Notes: a model not told the origin generated them from the sequence alone. A DNA stretch of 64,000 nt from Batillaria attramentaria (GCA_018292915.2 JACVVK020000036.1:1182501-1246500); one strand, 5' to 3'. Positions 1 through 55,657 are shown, counted from the stretch's first letter. Numbers and translations are program-made.

Positions 1-200
1 GTCACGTCAACTGTGACTATTTTTCATCCCCTCCCCTCCCCCCCCCCCGCCCTCCCCGCCCCCCCCCCCCCCCCCCCCCCCTGTCTCTGATGCTCGTATG
101 ACCTTCATGTAGTGAAAAAGGGCGGTCGACCCCCAAACTTTCAACCAAACCACTTTGACGATTACTAACACAGTCGACCTCAAGATCACAATGTGCTCAC

Positions 201-27771
<27,571 letters not shown>

Positions 27772-28380
27772 TTTGGTATCCGGTGATGATTTGGCGAAGG
27801 ACTGACAGTAAAAGTTTGCGATGAAAGATATGGTGGTGGTTGTTTCCCCGTATTGGTCCTGCTGAACTGAAGCTTTAGGTTTTTGTTCACGTGTCCAAGA
27901 GACAGTAAAACGCCGCTGTGATGATAAGTTGCCGTGTTCTTTGTTTCTTTGTTTGTTTGTTTTATACTTTACTGCTACTGCTGGACAGAGGTTGTGTCAG
28001 TTCGGCGTTGACCGCTAAGACAGCCCACAGTACCGGGTTGAAACCTGAGAGAAATCCCCCTCAAGGAATGTGAAACCCTTGCCTACATCAACCACACCGA
28101 CGTTGGTGTGTCTCTGTGCTTAGATTAGATGTAGGGACTGGTGGACAATTCACACGCCATAGACTCCTCTGTGAACGCCGTGCATTACGCAGATACCCTG
28201 AAATTAAATAAATGCTAATTAGATGAACAGACGAAGTGACTGGAGGGCTAAGCAGTTAAGGCGATATTTTAAGGGAAAAAGAAAGTCAGGACCTGTGGAC
28301 TGGTCCGTCTTCAAGTGGACAACTGAATATTGTTTCGGTATATCACAGTGTTTTAAGACTGTTTTCCCTTTGGTTCCCTT
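27772..28380 (-). promoter_or_regulatory. Upstream region of the glutamate receptor gene
   Basis: This is the sequence immediately 5' of the receptor start codon on the minus strand. It is free of microsatellites until 28440. It should contain the 5' UTR and promoter, but no TATA box or other core element could be placed with confidence. Confidence 0.35.
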
Positions 28381-28439
28381 GCATGAGTGTGTTTAGTAAT
28401 ACAGAAATACAAAACGAAGCAAGGCCAAACACACACGCA

Positions 28440-28697
<258 letters not shown>

Positions 28698-28744
28698 GCC
28701 ACACAATAAATCATATGACACCGTGTGAACTGTCGGTCGTAAAC

Positions 28745-30960
28745 TGCTGATATAGACGATGAATGTTGGTACTCTCCTTATCATCTTTTCCACCTCTACT
28801 GCCAGGAAGGGATCAACGTGTTATGCAAGAAAGATTCGTGGGAGCAAAGCAGGCGCAAGAAGGGCAGTTATCCTAAGCCTCATTATGCAGCTTTCGCAAA
28901 ACAGTGACGCATGCATTCTGAGGACCCTATGCCACAGCCATGTGTCCATTAGCACTATGCATTAGGAAATTCTCTTTCTGGGAGACCTGCCATACCCTCC
29001 TCTCTACTTCTTGTTTAAGTAGTTGAAAGATTCATGTCTCCACACGCCCGAGTATTCTGTCGGATGTATCTCGATCTTTCTAGCAGTCATAGGCTCTATT
29101 TTTAGGTAGTCGAGCGTAGTAGAGCATGACATGTAAATTTGTCATGTACATGTCAGACTGTTATTCTCACGCTGATATTATCTTACTTGTAGTCTAATAT
29201 TTGTCCCCATTTTATTGTTTTGTTTTGTTTTGTCTTTTGCTTGGTTATTTTTCATCTTTTTTTCTCCTTTTTATTTATTTATTTATTTATTTGGGGGGAG
29301 GGGGGAAGAGGTCACTCGTCTCTTCTTTTGTTTTACATTTTGTAGTTTAGCAACGGCAACTGGCACGTGTGCTACAATTTCTACCGTTGAAAAATAAAGT
29401 TTCATTGTCATTGTCATTGTCAATGAATGTTCTATTTTCCGAAATCTTATCAGGCCCAACCCAATATCAGAGTGACGCCATTGGTGTGTAAACGTTTTGC
29501 CCAGTACATACATGTGGGAAATGAAACAGTAGGGAAAAATCTTATGGATCCAAACTGTGCTACATCCGATCATATTCGAACGGATGACGAAAGCGTCTGT
29601 CACGCTTATCAGCTGGTGTGACGTCACAAACGCCATCGCCGTCACTTCAACGTTTGTTCATAATCTGCATGTTGAATGCTATCTTTGTGTGTACCACGCT
29701 GACGCAGTCCGGCACTTCATCAATAGGAATTCATTTTTCTCCATCAGAGTGACGCAAATTTAGCGCTGACGTCTCCCAGATATGTCTGTCTCGTGATGGT
29801 CTTATCGTGTCGCACGTGCAAGCCACAGTCACTCTCAGTGACGTCACTATCATTCAGGTGCCTGTGGCTCAACATTCAGTTACCCTGGCATTTTGCTCTT
29901 GTAACTCGGCACTTTTAGCCACACTAGCATTAGTACAGCCGAAAGCACCGAGTAGGCATTTGCAGGTTTCGACTGTGTAACTACAGGACACTAGAGGAGC
30001 TTTCAAGCCGCATGCAGCCGTAGGAAATGGCACTGTTGTTTACCCGCAGGCTACACTCTCCTATCTCTTTGATTACCATCAGCCGCCATTAGGGTGTGCT
30101 GATGATGCTGGGGTGTTGGAATACCTGCCCGCAGATCAAAGGCGAGTTTCTCTAGTGTGCACACTTTGAAAGCCGGCGGTCAGATGGTAAAAAGCCTGCT
30201 AATGACATGCTGCCATCGACCGTGCAAACTTTACCGACCGCTAGTCAAAACAAAATGAGGCAACAGACTCTCAGTTCTAATGAACGTGGGCTGATTGGAT
30301 GATTTATGGGGTTGGGTGTGTGGTGACCTTACAATTCAGGCCTCAGATGGGTCCAAGGTTCTGTACCCCGAGTTCCGTTTTGGTACTGAACCAAAGATTT
30401 TGGAAACATCCAAGGTCTTTGACTGAACGCCCCCCCCCCCCCCCCCCAATAACAATAATAATAAATAAATAAAATGAAAGAACTGAACTCCAGGATATTT
30501 TCTGGACTCAGCTCCTGAAATCCTGTGTGATCAAGGAATCCCTCCCCCTAGAGTTCCCTGTCTGAGTGCTGCAAGTGCAAAACACTCTCCGAGAGAGTGG
30601 TATGAGAATAAGTGTGGGGCACTTGTGTCTTGTGTATAACGAACAACAATCAGCATAGGCGTCAGGATAGTTTTGTCATTCTGGATACAGGCTTGGGATA
30701 CATAAGGAGTCAACACGAAGGTGTCTTTCACATAGTACAAATAAACGTAAGCATCGCACAGCAATTATGTCAGTGGTTACAAGGAGTCTCTTTTATAATG
30801 AACTCGATACACACGTATGAAACACGGTATATGGCCATTCCCAACATACAGTTTTTTTGGCAGTGTGTACTGTGGATGTTGGTGTGTATCGGACGTTGGT
30901 ATGTATGTAGGTGTCAGTGCTTGTATGTATGTCTGACTGTATGTCTGACTATATGTATGT
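28745..30960. other. Intergenic stretch without recognised gene
   Basis: No exon-like similarity was found on either strand. It contains a poly-C run at 30429 and the repeat 3' end at 29330. Confidence 0.55.
29330..29424 (+). mobile_element. Retroelement 3' end with (ATTGTC)n tail
   Basis: The block tttagcaacggcaactggca ... ctaccgttgaaaaataaagt is followed by cattgtcattgtcattgtc. The same 3' end, with an atttc tail, is at 42640-42733. Confidence 0.65.
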
Positions 30961-30989
30961 AATGTATGTATCTATGTATTTACGCTTTT

Positions 30990-31130
30990 ATTCTTATTTA
31001 TTTAGTTGATTATTTATCTATTATTCATGTGTTTATTTATCACCTTTTGTATAGAATTGTAAAATGCTTAGAACCCCGGCTTCAGAGATTAGGCGCTATA
31101 GAAATCCTCATTATTATTATTATTATTATT
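30990..31130 (+). mobile_element. LINE/SINE 3' end with (ATT)n tail
   Basis: gaattgtaaaatgcttagaa ... ttaggcgctatagaaatcct is followed by ATT repeats. This is the typical 3' end ('gcgctatagaaat') of CR1/L2-like elements. Confidence 0.6.
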
Positions 31131-31206
31131 ATACAGGCTACGGGTTGTCGATGGCCTATGCTCCACTTAGAGCCAGGGGCCTAAGTAAGTAAGTATACAG
31201 GCTACG
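31130..31206 (+). mobile_element. 51-bp 5'-truncated RTE-like LINE end with perfect TSD
   Basis: Only the last 51 bases of the LINE at 10446-13740 are present (31143-31193, ending cctaagtaagtaag). They are flanked by a 13-bp duplication tatacaggctacg at 31130-31142 and 31194-31206. Confidence 0.9.
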
Positions 31207-32290
31207 TTTCTTTTGGGGTTCGGATATCGACATTTCGACACGCCTCTCTCTTCAAAATCACTCATTTGCTTCTTCACTCATTTATCTACTACACTGACAG
31301 AAATCATAGAGTGTCTTACCTCAGACAAACGACATCGACGTGTAGACGTGCATTCACCCCGTTACGTCACATCTGTGGCCGTTGTGTCAGTGCGACTGGC
31401 GTGAGGTCCATCCCGCCGTCAAGGTCATCAACATATCTTCAGCCAGAAGTCCTGTACAGTTCTACAAATTGCAGACTAGTTACACTGACGGTCATGGGCC
31501 ATAAAGCTGGCTTCCCGGGTGGCGCGGTGGGGTCATAGAGACACAGGAGGAAAGCACATGGTCCTGACGAAGGATTCAACTCAAGCGATACCAAAAATTA
31601 GTGAGGCCATAGAGGGTGAAACGTTCCGTAAGTCACTGACGGTCATGGTGCTGACATCAGTCGATATTAAACCGCTGCTCGCCCGTTATATGCACGTTAG
31701 CCCGTACATACATAGCACCCGGCCCAGGCGTTGACTGACACTCCCATGTGGTTTCGGTTAAACGTCCGCTTTCGCACCACGGATCACGTTCGAACCGAAA
31801 CACCATCCCATCTATTGGGAACACGGAGGTGGCTGGACAGTCCCCAGTGGACTAACAGACCAGGGAATCACCCAACACGTGCAAACACGTTTCTGAAAGC
31901 GGCGTCATTGACTGACTCATCCGGGGGACACAAAATAACGAGTCAAGCGCACGAAACAAAAACTGTAAGATTCAGAATTACGCACTTCTGTTGTGGGCGA
32001 CACAAAAACAGCTGGGCCAGCAGCGGCCCCGTTCGATCAGATCGGGTCGCTGGCAGTCAGTCTAGCAGCCAGGTTCAGTTCGTTAGGACTCGTGTGGCTT
32101 ATCCGTGCGCTCCTAAACGTAGCAACATCATACGCGCGTGCGCCGCCAGGGAGAGAACAGATGGAAGGGAGAGCGCGTGCTATGCACGAGCATGCGAGGC
32201 TAGGAGTGTCCTCCTGGTTCAACACGGGCCAGAACAGAACGAGCACTGACTTGTTGCCGTGTGTAAGAAGAGAAAATGAAATGATGAGCT
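31207..32290. other. Intergenic, no recognised feature
   Basis: A 172-codon open frame on the plus strand (31731-32249) has no recognisable domain. Its composition does not resemble the real exons, so I do not call it a gene. Confidence 0.5.
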
Positions 32291-32301
32291 TTGGAAATGT
32301 T

Positions 32302-32302
<1 letters not shown>

Positions 32303-32363
<61 letters not shown>
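32303..32363. repeat. (GATA)n microsatellite
   Basis: About fifteen perfect GATA units. Confidence 0.96.
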
Positions 32364-32849
32364 CAAATATATAAATAAATGAATACACAAATTAATTACG
32401 AAACTTAAATAGCTGAACTGGCTGACTCTTTGCATCACTGAAGTGATTGTAATGTGTTGATCAATGTCAGTCAGGTGTGCGAGTGAATGCGCGTGAGTGT
32501 GCGTTGACTGATTCAGTTCAAGGCGCTTCGAGCAGAGCAGTTGAGTAACTGGTTACTGCTATTTAAAACTGCGATACTGATTTTTCTGATTTTGACAGGG
32601 TTAAAGCTGATGGATGACTTGAAGGCTTGGTTTAAGTTTGAAGTGTTGCTGTTTTGTTTGTTTGTTGTTGGTTTGTTGTGTTTTGGGTGACTGTTTTGCC
32701 GGATTGCGAAAGGCCAGTCACACATACAGCCCACATTTACGACGGGAAAAGGTCAAATTCTGTCATAAACAATCAATTAAGTGTAATCGGGAGCGGATCA
32801 ACTTTCAGTATTTGCCTGCAAACGTGCGCCCTGATATTTTAGTTGTTGT

Positions 32850-32919
32850 TAAATAATAATAATAATGAATAGTACTTGTTTAGCGCTTAATCTCGCATGA
32901 AAGCGACTCATAGCGCTAC

Positions 32920-33011
<92 letters not shown>

Positions 33012-33235
33012 TGACATGCACTACCCGGCCTGATGCAGATGAACAATTGCAGTCAAAGGCACTGAAACAATGGCAGACTAGTCATAAGTGTGAAAGGCCT
33101 GACGGAAGAGATGGGTTTTCAGGTTCGATTTGAACTGGGGCAGTGTGGGAAGGTTACGAAGTTCGACTGGCAGCGAGTTCCAAACATTTGGGGCGAGGAA
33201 ACTGAAGGAGCGTTCACCTGCGGTTTTCATGTTGC
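32850..33235 (-). mobile_element. LINE 3' end with CA microsatellite (CR1/L2-like)
   Basis: The minus strand encodes ERSFSFLAPNVWNSLPVELR followed by LPTLPQFKSNLKTHLFRQAF, a canonical CR1/L2 C-terminus. A 3' UTR follows that holds an 86-bp CA tract (32922-33007), then gcgctatgagtcgctttcat and an (ATT)n tail at 32850. Confidence 0.85.
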
Positions 33236-33563
33236 GCTTGTTATTGTTGTTGTTTGTTTGTTTGTTTTGTTTTGTTTTTGTGCACATCACATTTTTGTTG
33301 CGAGGTGCTCTTCGCTTTGGTCGCTTTGTTTCACAGCACCCGGGGTTTTCAATTCATTTCGGTCATCGTAAAGAAAGAAAGAAAGATGACAATAGATTTT
33401 CGAAAGAATCGACACAATTGTTATTAAACGAGACACGACAGCGTTTGCGAACGTAGCGCCAGGAGTTTGGTGGCAGTTACCAAATCGAGTCAGATTGGAG
33501 CGGCCCGAATTTCCCTTACGGGTGGGTGGGTGGGTATTTGGGAGTTTAACGTCCTTTTCCACC

Positions 33564-33939
33564 GCGGTCGGTGGTCTAGTGGTTTAGAGACTTGTCACCA
33601 GTGCGAGAAGTCAAGGGTTCAAGTCCCACTCGGGGCAAAGAATTTTTCCTTCTCGTATGTGGCACCGTTCATTCGGGCCGATCGTCGGGGGTTCTCTCCG
33701 GGTACTCCGGCTTCCTCCCCCTCTGCTTTGGAAATGTTCAGCCCACCAAATTTGAAAAATAAATGCAATTGTAAATTCCGAAATTTAAATAGCTGAGCTG
33801 ACCCTTTGCACCACGTGATTGTAATGTGTGTATGTCCAGTGAGTGAGAGAATGCGTGTGATTCACGTGAGCGTGCGTGTTGGGTTCAGTTCGCGGCGCTT
33901 TGAGCCGATTCATGAAAATGGGTAAAGCGCCTATACAAT

Positions 33940-33985
<46 letters not shown>
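33564..33985 (+). mobile_element. tRNA-derived SINE, family A, full length
   Basis: Head ggtggtctagtggtttagag (A box) and gggttcaagtcccactcggg (B box), then the body with gggccgatcgtcgggggttc and gctttggaaatgttcagccc, ending in gggtaaagcgcctatacaat and an (ATT)n tail. It is inserted next to a truncated family C end (33515-33560). Confidence 0.9.
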
Positions 33986-33990
<5 letters not shown>

Positions 33991-34143
33991 ATAAGGGTGA
34001 TCCGAATTCCCCTTACTCCTGTATTGGTCTGTATATTGTATTAATGAATCAAGCATAATTCATCAGCACCAATTCAATTTTCGAAGTTATGTCATTCAGT
34101 GGGGACAGAAGGAATCTAAACAGCACAATGCGGTCATCAGTCA

Positions 34144-34181
<38 letters not shown>

Positions 34182-34182
<1 letters not shown>

Positions 34183-34343
34183 GGTGGGTGGGTGTTTGAC
34201 GTCCTTTTCCACCACATAGGGTGATATCAAAGACGGGGCAACGATGAAAAAGCCAGCACAAATATTTGGCCCCAGCCGGGATCGAACTCACGACCCGAGC
34301 AGTAGAAGTCCAACGCTCTACCATTCGACCACCCCGGCTCCCC
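34182..34343 (-). mobile_element. tRNA-derived SINE, family C (tandem pair, copy 1)
   Basis: A complete copy bounded by GA-repeat tracts. It is almost identical to the next copy. Confidence 0.9.
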
Positions 34344-34361
34344 GAGAGAGAGAGAGAGAGA

Positions 34362-34527
34362 GGGGGGGTGTTTGGGGTTTTAACGTCCTTTTCCACCACA
34401 TAGGATGATATCAAAGACGGGGCAACGATGAAAAAGCCAGCACAAATATTTGGCCCCAGCCGGGATTGAACTCACGACCCGAGCATTAGAAGTCCAACGC
34501 TCTACCATTCGACCACCCCGGCTCCCC
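34362..34527 (-). mobile_element. tRNA-derived SINE, family C (tandem pair, copy 2)
   Basis: Separated from copy 1 only by a GA tract, with a further GA/GACA tract on its right side. The SINE and its GA flank appear to have been duplicated together. Confidence 0.9.
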
Positions 34528-34581
<54 letters not shown>

Positions 34582-35489
34582 GAGAGAGAGAGAGAGAATG
34601 AAGCTTACCAATAGTATTCTAACTCATAGTCACGCTCACGTTGTCAGTTTTATGTTCATCTTCTCTCTGAATGCTTACGGCCGAGCGTTCAAAGTAACTT
34701 TCAGCTGAAAGAATAAAACCTCACTGACTGTGTAGGGGTAACTTAAAAAAATACAACAAAGTCCCATAGATGCGTGTGTGCGAGTCAGAATCTGGCAACC
34801 GCCGAAGAGTCTGCTACCTGCGTCCGCGGGTGTCAAAGAGATTGATTTGTGTTGGGTTACTGTGACAGGCAGGATTGCCAAAACACAATTACGAGGAGAT
34901 TTTGTCGCAAACCGTCACTAAGTCGCCTTCCAAACACACTTCAAAAGGTGTCGGGATATTCAGTTGCGAAGACCAGTTGTTGTGGCGCCAACGCATCCAG
35001 TTTCTCCCCCGACGGTTATAAAAAATACAGGTTATGGCAGTTGGTTAATTTCTCGCGTCAAGATCAAGAAGATTGGGGGGAGGGGGTGGGGGAAGGGGCG
35101 GAAATGAAACATGCCAGATACTCTCGCATAGTTTTTTTCCAGAAATGTTGAAGACCGCCATGACCTTGACCTTGAAGACACTGACTGCCTCTCCTCAAGT
35201 GCTGTCTGTGGCGAAAGGTTGATTCAAAAGCAACCAAAGGATCTGAGCAATATCATTTTCATAGTAGACATGTTTGGGTGCCATGACCTTCACCTTCAGG
35301 GTAACGGTGTTTTTCTTGTACGTCACCGACAGGTTCCATTGTTGAGAACATTTAACCAATCATTCCACGACCCTTTATTTCCGGTGTTCATCCGACATCT
35401 TGCCTCTCTTCTCTGTCTCTTATGCTTGTGAAATGAATACTGTACCAAGCACTTGCAGCCGAATATTTGTCACTCACTCACTCATGCCC

Positions 35490-35800
35490 GTCAAGTTATG
35501 CCGTCTGGCCGCATGTAGCGCAGCAACAAAGGATCGCTTTCTTGCTGGTTCTGGGCCAGTTTCTGAATGCTTCCCCAGGTGTGATGGAGGGTCTTGAGCG
35601 CCCTTTCCACGGTTCGACGCCAGGTGTTCTTGGGTCGCCCTCGTTTTCGCTTTCCCTCTGGTGTCCAGTGTAAGGCTGTGCGGGTGATGTTATCTGGCTC
35701 TCTTCGGATGACGTGTCCAATCCATCTCCATCGTCTTCGCATGGTGATGGTTTCCATGCTATCCTGGTTGCATTGGCCATGTAGAATCGTGTAAATACGG
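35490..35800 (-). mobile_element. RTE-like LINE 3' fragment
   Basis: The minus strand encodes WRWIGHVIRREPDNITRTAL and HWTPEGKRKRGRPKNTWRRT, the C-terminal block of the same protein class as the LINE at 10446, but diverged. The 5' part is missing. Confidence 0.85.
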
Positions 35801-36245
35801 CAAACATTGGAATTTTTTATAGGGTACACTGCTGATAGCCCCCCCCCCTCCCCCTCCAATAATTACTCGACAATATCCCGATACTGCGCATGCCGGCAGA
35901 GGTTGCTAGTCTCCGTCTCTCGGTCATGCCCGAGGAGAAAAATGAGTCATACTACATGATATTGCAACAGTCTGTAATTAAGTAACATGTGACGCCCAGG
36001 AGTTTCGAGTTTTGCAATACATGTCTATCAAACCAATTGCAGGATCCTGGTGACTGTTGCGATAGTAAGGTCAACTGAGCAATTAGCAAATTATTGTCAA
36101 GCACGTTTTGTATCAGTTACATATAATCATTGGAAAAAATGTGAGCTAGCGTTTAGTACGTCGTATTCTTGTCAGTTTGGCACCCACCTCAAATTGTCAT
36201 CTAGATCCTTACTTCGGTTCCAAACCCCGTTCGTCTCTGTATTGC

Positions 36246-36248
<3 letters not shown>

Positions 36249-36343
<95 letters not shown>
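36249..36343. repeat. (TG)n(GA)n microsatellite
   Basis: About 38 TG units followed by nine GA units. Confidence 0.96.
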
Positions 36344-36344
<1 letters not shown>

Positions 36345-37260
36345 CCGGTTCAGTTATCGTCCATTTATGAATGAGGGAAATTGTGGTGCTTTCTTTGTGC
36401 CGAAACGAAGTTTGCCAACGGCGATACTACGCCAGAACCATGGAGAGAAACTCAAACAAAAGACCAAATGTATTGTTTCTGCCAGCCAAAGTAAACTACG
36501 GCCATCGTTATCGCTAAATTACTGATATCGTTATTTCTTGTTCGAGAAGTTTCGCCGACAGTAGCGCTGCTGACAAATCAGTGTCGCACGACAACCCCCC
36601 AGGGTGGAGTTAATTGAAAATCTCGTGAAGTCAAAACTGTCACTAGACAGTCGACATCGATGGGCAGTTTGTGTCCTTGGCGTTTTACAATGTACCTCGA
36701 GTGCTTGAGGTACGGAAGCGCTTCAGCTGATCACAATTAAGTGGAAAGTGTTTTGGCTTTGGTTTATTTTTAGGGTGATTTAATGATGCGAACTGCAAGT
36801 GTGTGGATGATGGATAAATAGCAAGATGAATTGTATTGAAACCTGCATCATTTAAATGATTTAAACTACAGTGCTGTGTTGCGAATCGTATCAGTCTTGG
36901 CAGCTCCATATCCCACCTCCTTCCCCTGCCCGTTAATCTTGAAAACAGGCCGAATCAGTTCAGACATGTCAAAAGCCGAAGTAATGTGTGGAATTTGTAT
37001 ATATTTCGACCCCCGCATGGACCCGCTCTTACCGGTAATTCATGACCTTTCGCAGCAAAATTATTGATAAATTGACCTACGGGGAGAGTGGGGGGGGGGG
37101 GGGGGAGAAGCGAGGAGAGTGGCGGGTGGGTAAACGTTTGAGGCGAGGTAGAGGTCAACGGATTTAGTCAATTTATATACTGAGATCATAGTTACTGCCT
37201 CCGTCAGAACTGAGCTACTGGAAACTATGGACAGTATAGCTGTAGGCGTCCCGTGCCAAC
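36344..37260. other. Intergenic, no recognised feature
   Basis: No gene or clear mobile element was recognised. A G-run lies near 37090. Confidence 0.5.
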
Positions 37261-37265
37261 GACAG

Positions 37266-37284
37266 AAGAGAGAGAGAGAGAGAG

Positions 37285-37351
<67 letters not shown>
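37266..37351. repeat. (GA)n(TG)n microsatellite
   Basis: Ten GA units are followed by about 31 TG units. Confidence 0.96.
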
Positions 37352-37353
<2 letters not shown>

Positions 37354-37904
37354 ATTATATCAAACCTTTCATTCAATTAGAAAAGTCTTTTTTTTTCTTC
37401 CTTTTTTTTATCATTCCAGTTTTCATCCGACAACTGACGAACAGGAACAGGGGAAAGTTACTGGTGCACTTTGCAATACTGACAGCCCAGACAGACTGGT
37501 GTAAATTGTCCCTGTTTGGACAGCCTGACGTAGAGAAAGTGGGGCCAGCTGCTCTCACACACGTTTCATCGATCTTGGGGGACCGAGCAGAGTAAATCAC
37601 TGCTCTTAGCAGAACCATTAGATTGATGTGTATACGATGATGGGTGATTATAATGGCATGGGAACAATCTGATAAGAAAGCATGCCATCATGTCAAGAGT
37701 CAGTTTGGACCTGCAAGTGTGTGAGAAGAGAACCGACAGGTCTTCGTTGTTGCTGTTTGTTCAGTTGTTTGTTTGTCCAGAACCGCGCTGGGGGATGCGG
37801 GGGGGGGGGGGTGTCCCTCTAGACCAAGTGAGACCAAAAAGGCATCTGGCCAGCCACAGTCCAGATTTTCATGTAAAACTGTGACAAAGGCTGAACAGTT
37901 TGTT

Positions 37905-38032
37905 TTCTCCCCCCCCCCCCCCTTGTTTTTTGTTTTTGTTTTTTGGTTTGTTTGTTTGGTTTGTTTGTTTGTTGTTGTTGTTGTTGTTTTTGGGGTTTTT
38001 TTTTTTTTTTTTTTTTTTGGGGGGGGGGGGTG
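37905..38032. repeat. Poly-C, (GTTT)n, poly-T and poly-G tract
   Basis: Low-complexity sequence very like that at 20745-21062. Confidence 0.9.
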
Positions 38033-38440
38033 TTGCCTGAAAATTCGTTCCTTCAGTGTTATGTAAAGTGCAGACAGCATGCCTGACTGACTTCTGCAGA
38101 CACAGAAATATCTGTTTGAAAGAATACAGGCTCCTTTCAACAGCCACAAAAACATATCCTAATCTATGAACAGGCAACAAAATGTCAGAGAAAGTAGAGA
38201 AAAGAAATCTGAAGCAAAGCTGTACATGACATGATGAAAAATTAAGATCAGCAGGTTTCTGTTTACCATTTAGGTATGTTTAATCACAGCCAGTTTGCCT
38301 GCAAAAATAAATGCTTTATGATGGTGGTGATAAAGCCGGAATTTAAACATTGAAAGAGATGAGAGACAGAACCCCTTCACAAACATGGGAAGAGAATAAA
38401 TATTATAACTCAGACTGGGTTGAGTCGGTGCAAACTGATT

Positions 38441-38568
<128 letters not shown>

Positions 38569-39339
38569 ACTTCAGATAATTTACAAGACATGTATGCAGG
38601 CTATTATTGAAATCCATACTTTACAGCTATTTAATGCTGAAATTTTCCTTGCAAAAAACACGCCGGCGTCTGTAACAACGAATGTGCCAATGTACTATAG
38701 GACAAAACAAACCAAGGGAAATAACACAACTACACCTGCAAGAAAAGACGACTTCTCTCCCTCTACTGTTAGAACGTTCATCAAAGGCTGACTTGTTTTC
38801 AAGAATAAGCTAAGAACAGTTTGTTTCTAAATCGCTGAATATACTTAATGCATTAAACAATTATAACATGAAACCCCTCTCAAATCTAAACAGACTACCA
38901 TAACAAGTGCAAAATGGAAGGAGATGTCAACAACTGAATCAGTCACTGTCAAACACAAAGTCCTGAGTATCAGTACATGTAACGGTACATGTATCAACAA
39001 ACATAAACAACTAATACAAATATCACAAACTACTCAGAGATATATTAATTAACTGATGATGTCAGCAGATGAAAATATGATCCAGCCTAGAAATATCCCT
39101 CAGAGCTTTGCAAGTGCATGCACGTTTATATACCGGTAGTCTGATTTGAATTCTTTTGCTTTGGGTTACACAGCATGTTTTGCTGGATGCAATGGCCTAT
39201 CCGCACAATCATAGAAGGCAGTCATATTTAAATAAAATACCTGCAAAAAAATGATAGCATATATGCATATCCAGTTGGGGCTCCAGTCTTTCAGTAAGTC
39301 ATTGCAAGCTGGCATTTGATGCAAAGCCGACCCTGCCAT

Positions 39340-54094
<14,755 letters not shown>

Positions 54095-54258
54095 AATTTT
54101 TTTTTAAAAAGCTGTAGCAGACGACAATCCGAGAAGGGGAGCTTACTCTCAAATTTGTGCTTCGCGCACGCGCAGACGGTTAGCGTGTCAAATCCACGGA
54201 CCCAAGTAAGACGACACGAAGAATTACAAGCCTTGAACAAGCCGACAGTCGATGAAAG
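54095..54258. promoter_or_regulatory. Bidirectional promoter of MCMDC2 and ATOX1
   Basis: Only 164 bp separate the two start codons, which face away from each other. Both transcription starts and 5' UTRs must fit here or overlap the partner gene. There is no TATA box. An NRF1-type palindrome sits near the middle. Confidence 0.75.
54163..54174. promoter_or_regulatory. NRF1-type binding site
   Basis: cgcgcacgcgca matches the NRF1 consensus YGCGCAYGCGCR at every position. NRF1 sites are a known hallmark of TATA-less bidirectional promoters in animals. Binding here is inferred. Confidence 0.7.
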
Positions 54259-55657
54259 ATGGCATCAAAGGTCATTTTTTTTTAATTTTTATTAGTGTTG
54301 TTTAAAATACAACATAGACAGAAGTGAGGAGTGATTTCCTTATCGTACACAGATATTTACGAAAGCTTTGACAGCACAGCAGACGATTTTTTGCATCTTC
54401 ATGTTCGTGGCACTGGCAGTGGGAGTGATGGGGCACACCATACAACACCGTTTTCCTGCATACGGCAGCAAAACAGGCGTCTACAGTTTGATTGAAGACA
54501 ACAGTGCACGTCAACTGCAGTTTAGTTTTCTGACTCAGAGTAGATTGTACAAAGGTGCCGGTGTTGTGGACACAGCCGAACAGGATGTAGACTACAAATA
54601 ATATTGTAAACACGGCCAAACAGGATGTACAAAGTGTGTACTTGTTACACGTATTGTATAGGGGCGTATAAAGAGGTGCTACATATATATATGCACCCAT
54701 GCTCGGGTACGTGACTGAGCAAGACAAAATTTTGCAAGTGCAGTTACATAGGTAATGAAATCTTCAATGGAATAAAATTTATTTGCGCAGCCACACTGTT
54801 GTGACATCTGCCCGGTGTCATTTACAGGTCAGGTACAGTCTGTCAGAAATACTTTACTGTTATCTGTCCTAATTTCTCTCTGACTCATCGCATCATTGCT
54901 GGAAGGGGGAACCAGGATAGCCAAACTGTACGGTGTTGGACTTTCAATGCTCGGGTTGTGAGTTTGATTCCCGGCTTGGGCCAAACATTTGTGCCGGCTG
55001 GCGTTTTTCTCATTGCCAGGTCTATGATGCCACCCATATGTGGTGGAAAAGGACATTAAACCCTCGAACACCCACCTGCTGTAAGAACTGTTTCATAGGA
55101 AATGGTCAATGTTGATTTTGAAGTCAGAATTTCACAGGCACTATTTGTAGATCTATTATTATGCACACAAGATGCTGTTGGGTTGTAATACCATGCATTT
55201 TCAGAGGAAACTGGTGTCTAAAGTTCTTACACAGGTGTATGAGCAGTCAGCAAGTAGAACAGCCTCGCAGACTGTTGCTGCTGTGTAATGGCTCATTGCC
55301 TTGGCAAGGACTGAGAAGATCTCAACACTGTCCATCCCCTGCTGTGTTAGTTGTAGTCCCAGTGCAAGCATGCAGCACAGAGAAGTTATTGATTGTTCAG
55401 CAGGCCTCTAACCATATAAACTTCACATTCATGTATGTTTTACATCACATTTTTACACAGGTTTATGAGTTCAACATGGAGATGACTTGTGAGGGCTGTT
55501 CCAACGCAGCGAAGAAGGTTCTTGGCAAACAAGGAGGTATAGTGCTTTATGTGTCTTGTACATGTACCTACTTTTACACACATGCATGCACACAGATGCA
55601 CGTACACACACACGCATGCACACAGATGCACGTACACACACACATATGCACACAAAT

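Noticed and set aside
31731..32249. 172-codon plus-strand ORF
   Set aside because: No recognisable domain, no splice context and no family pattern; probably a chance frame.
33564..33640. Genuine tRNA gene
   Set aside because: A- and B-box sequences are present, but the stretch belongs to a multi-copy SINE with a non-tRNA body and cannot form a full cloverleaf. The same applies to the heads of families B, C and D.
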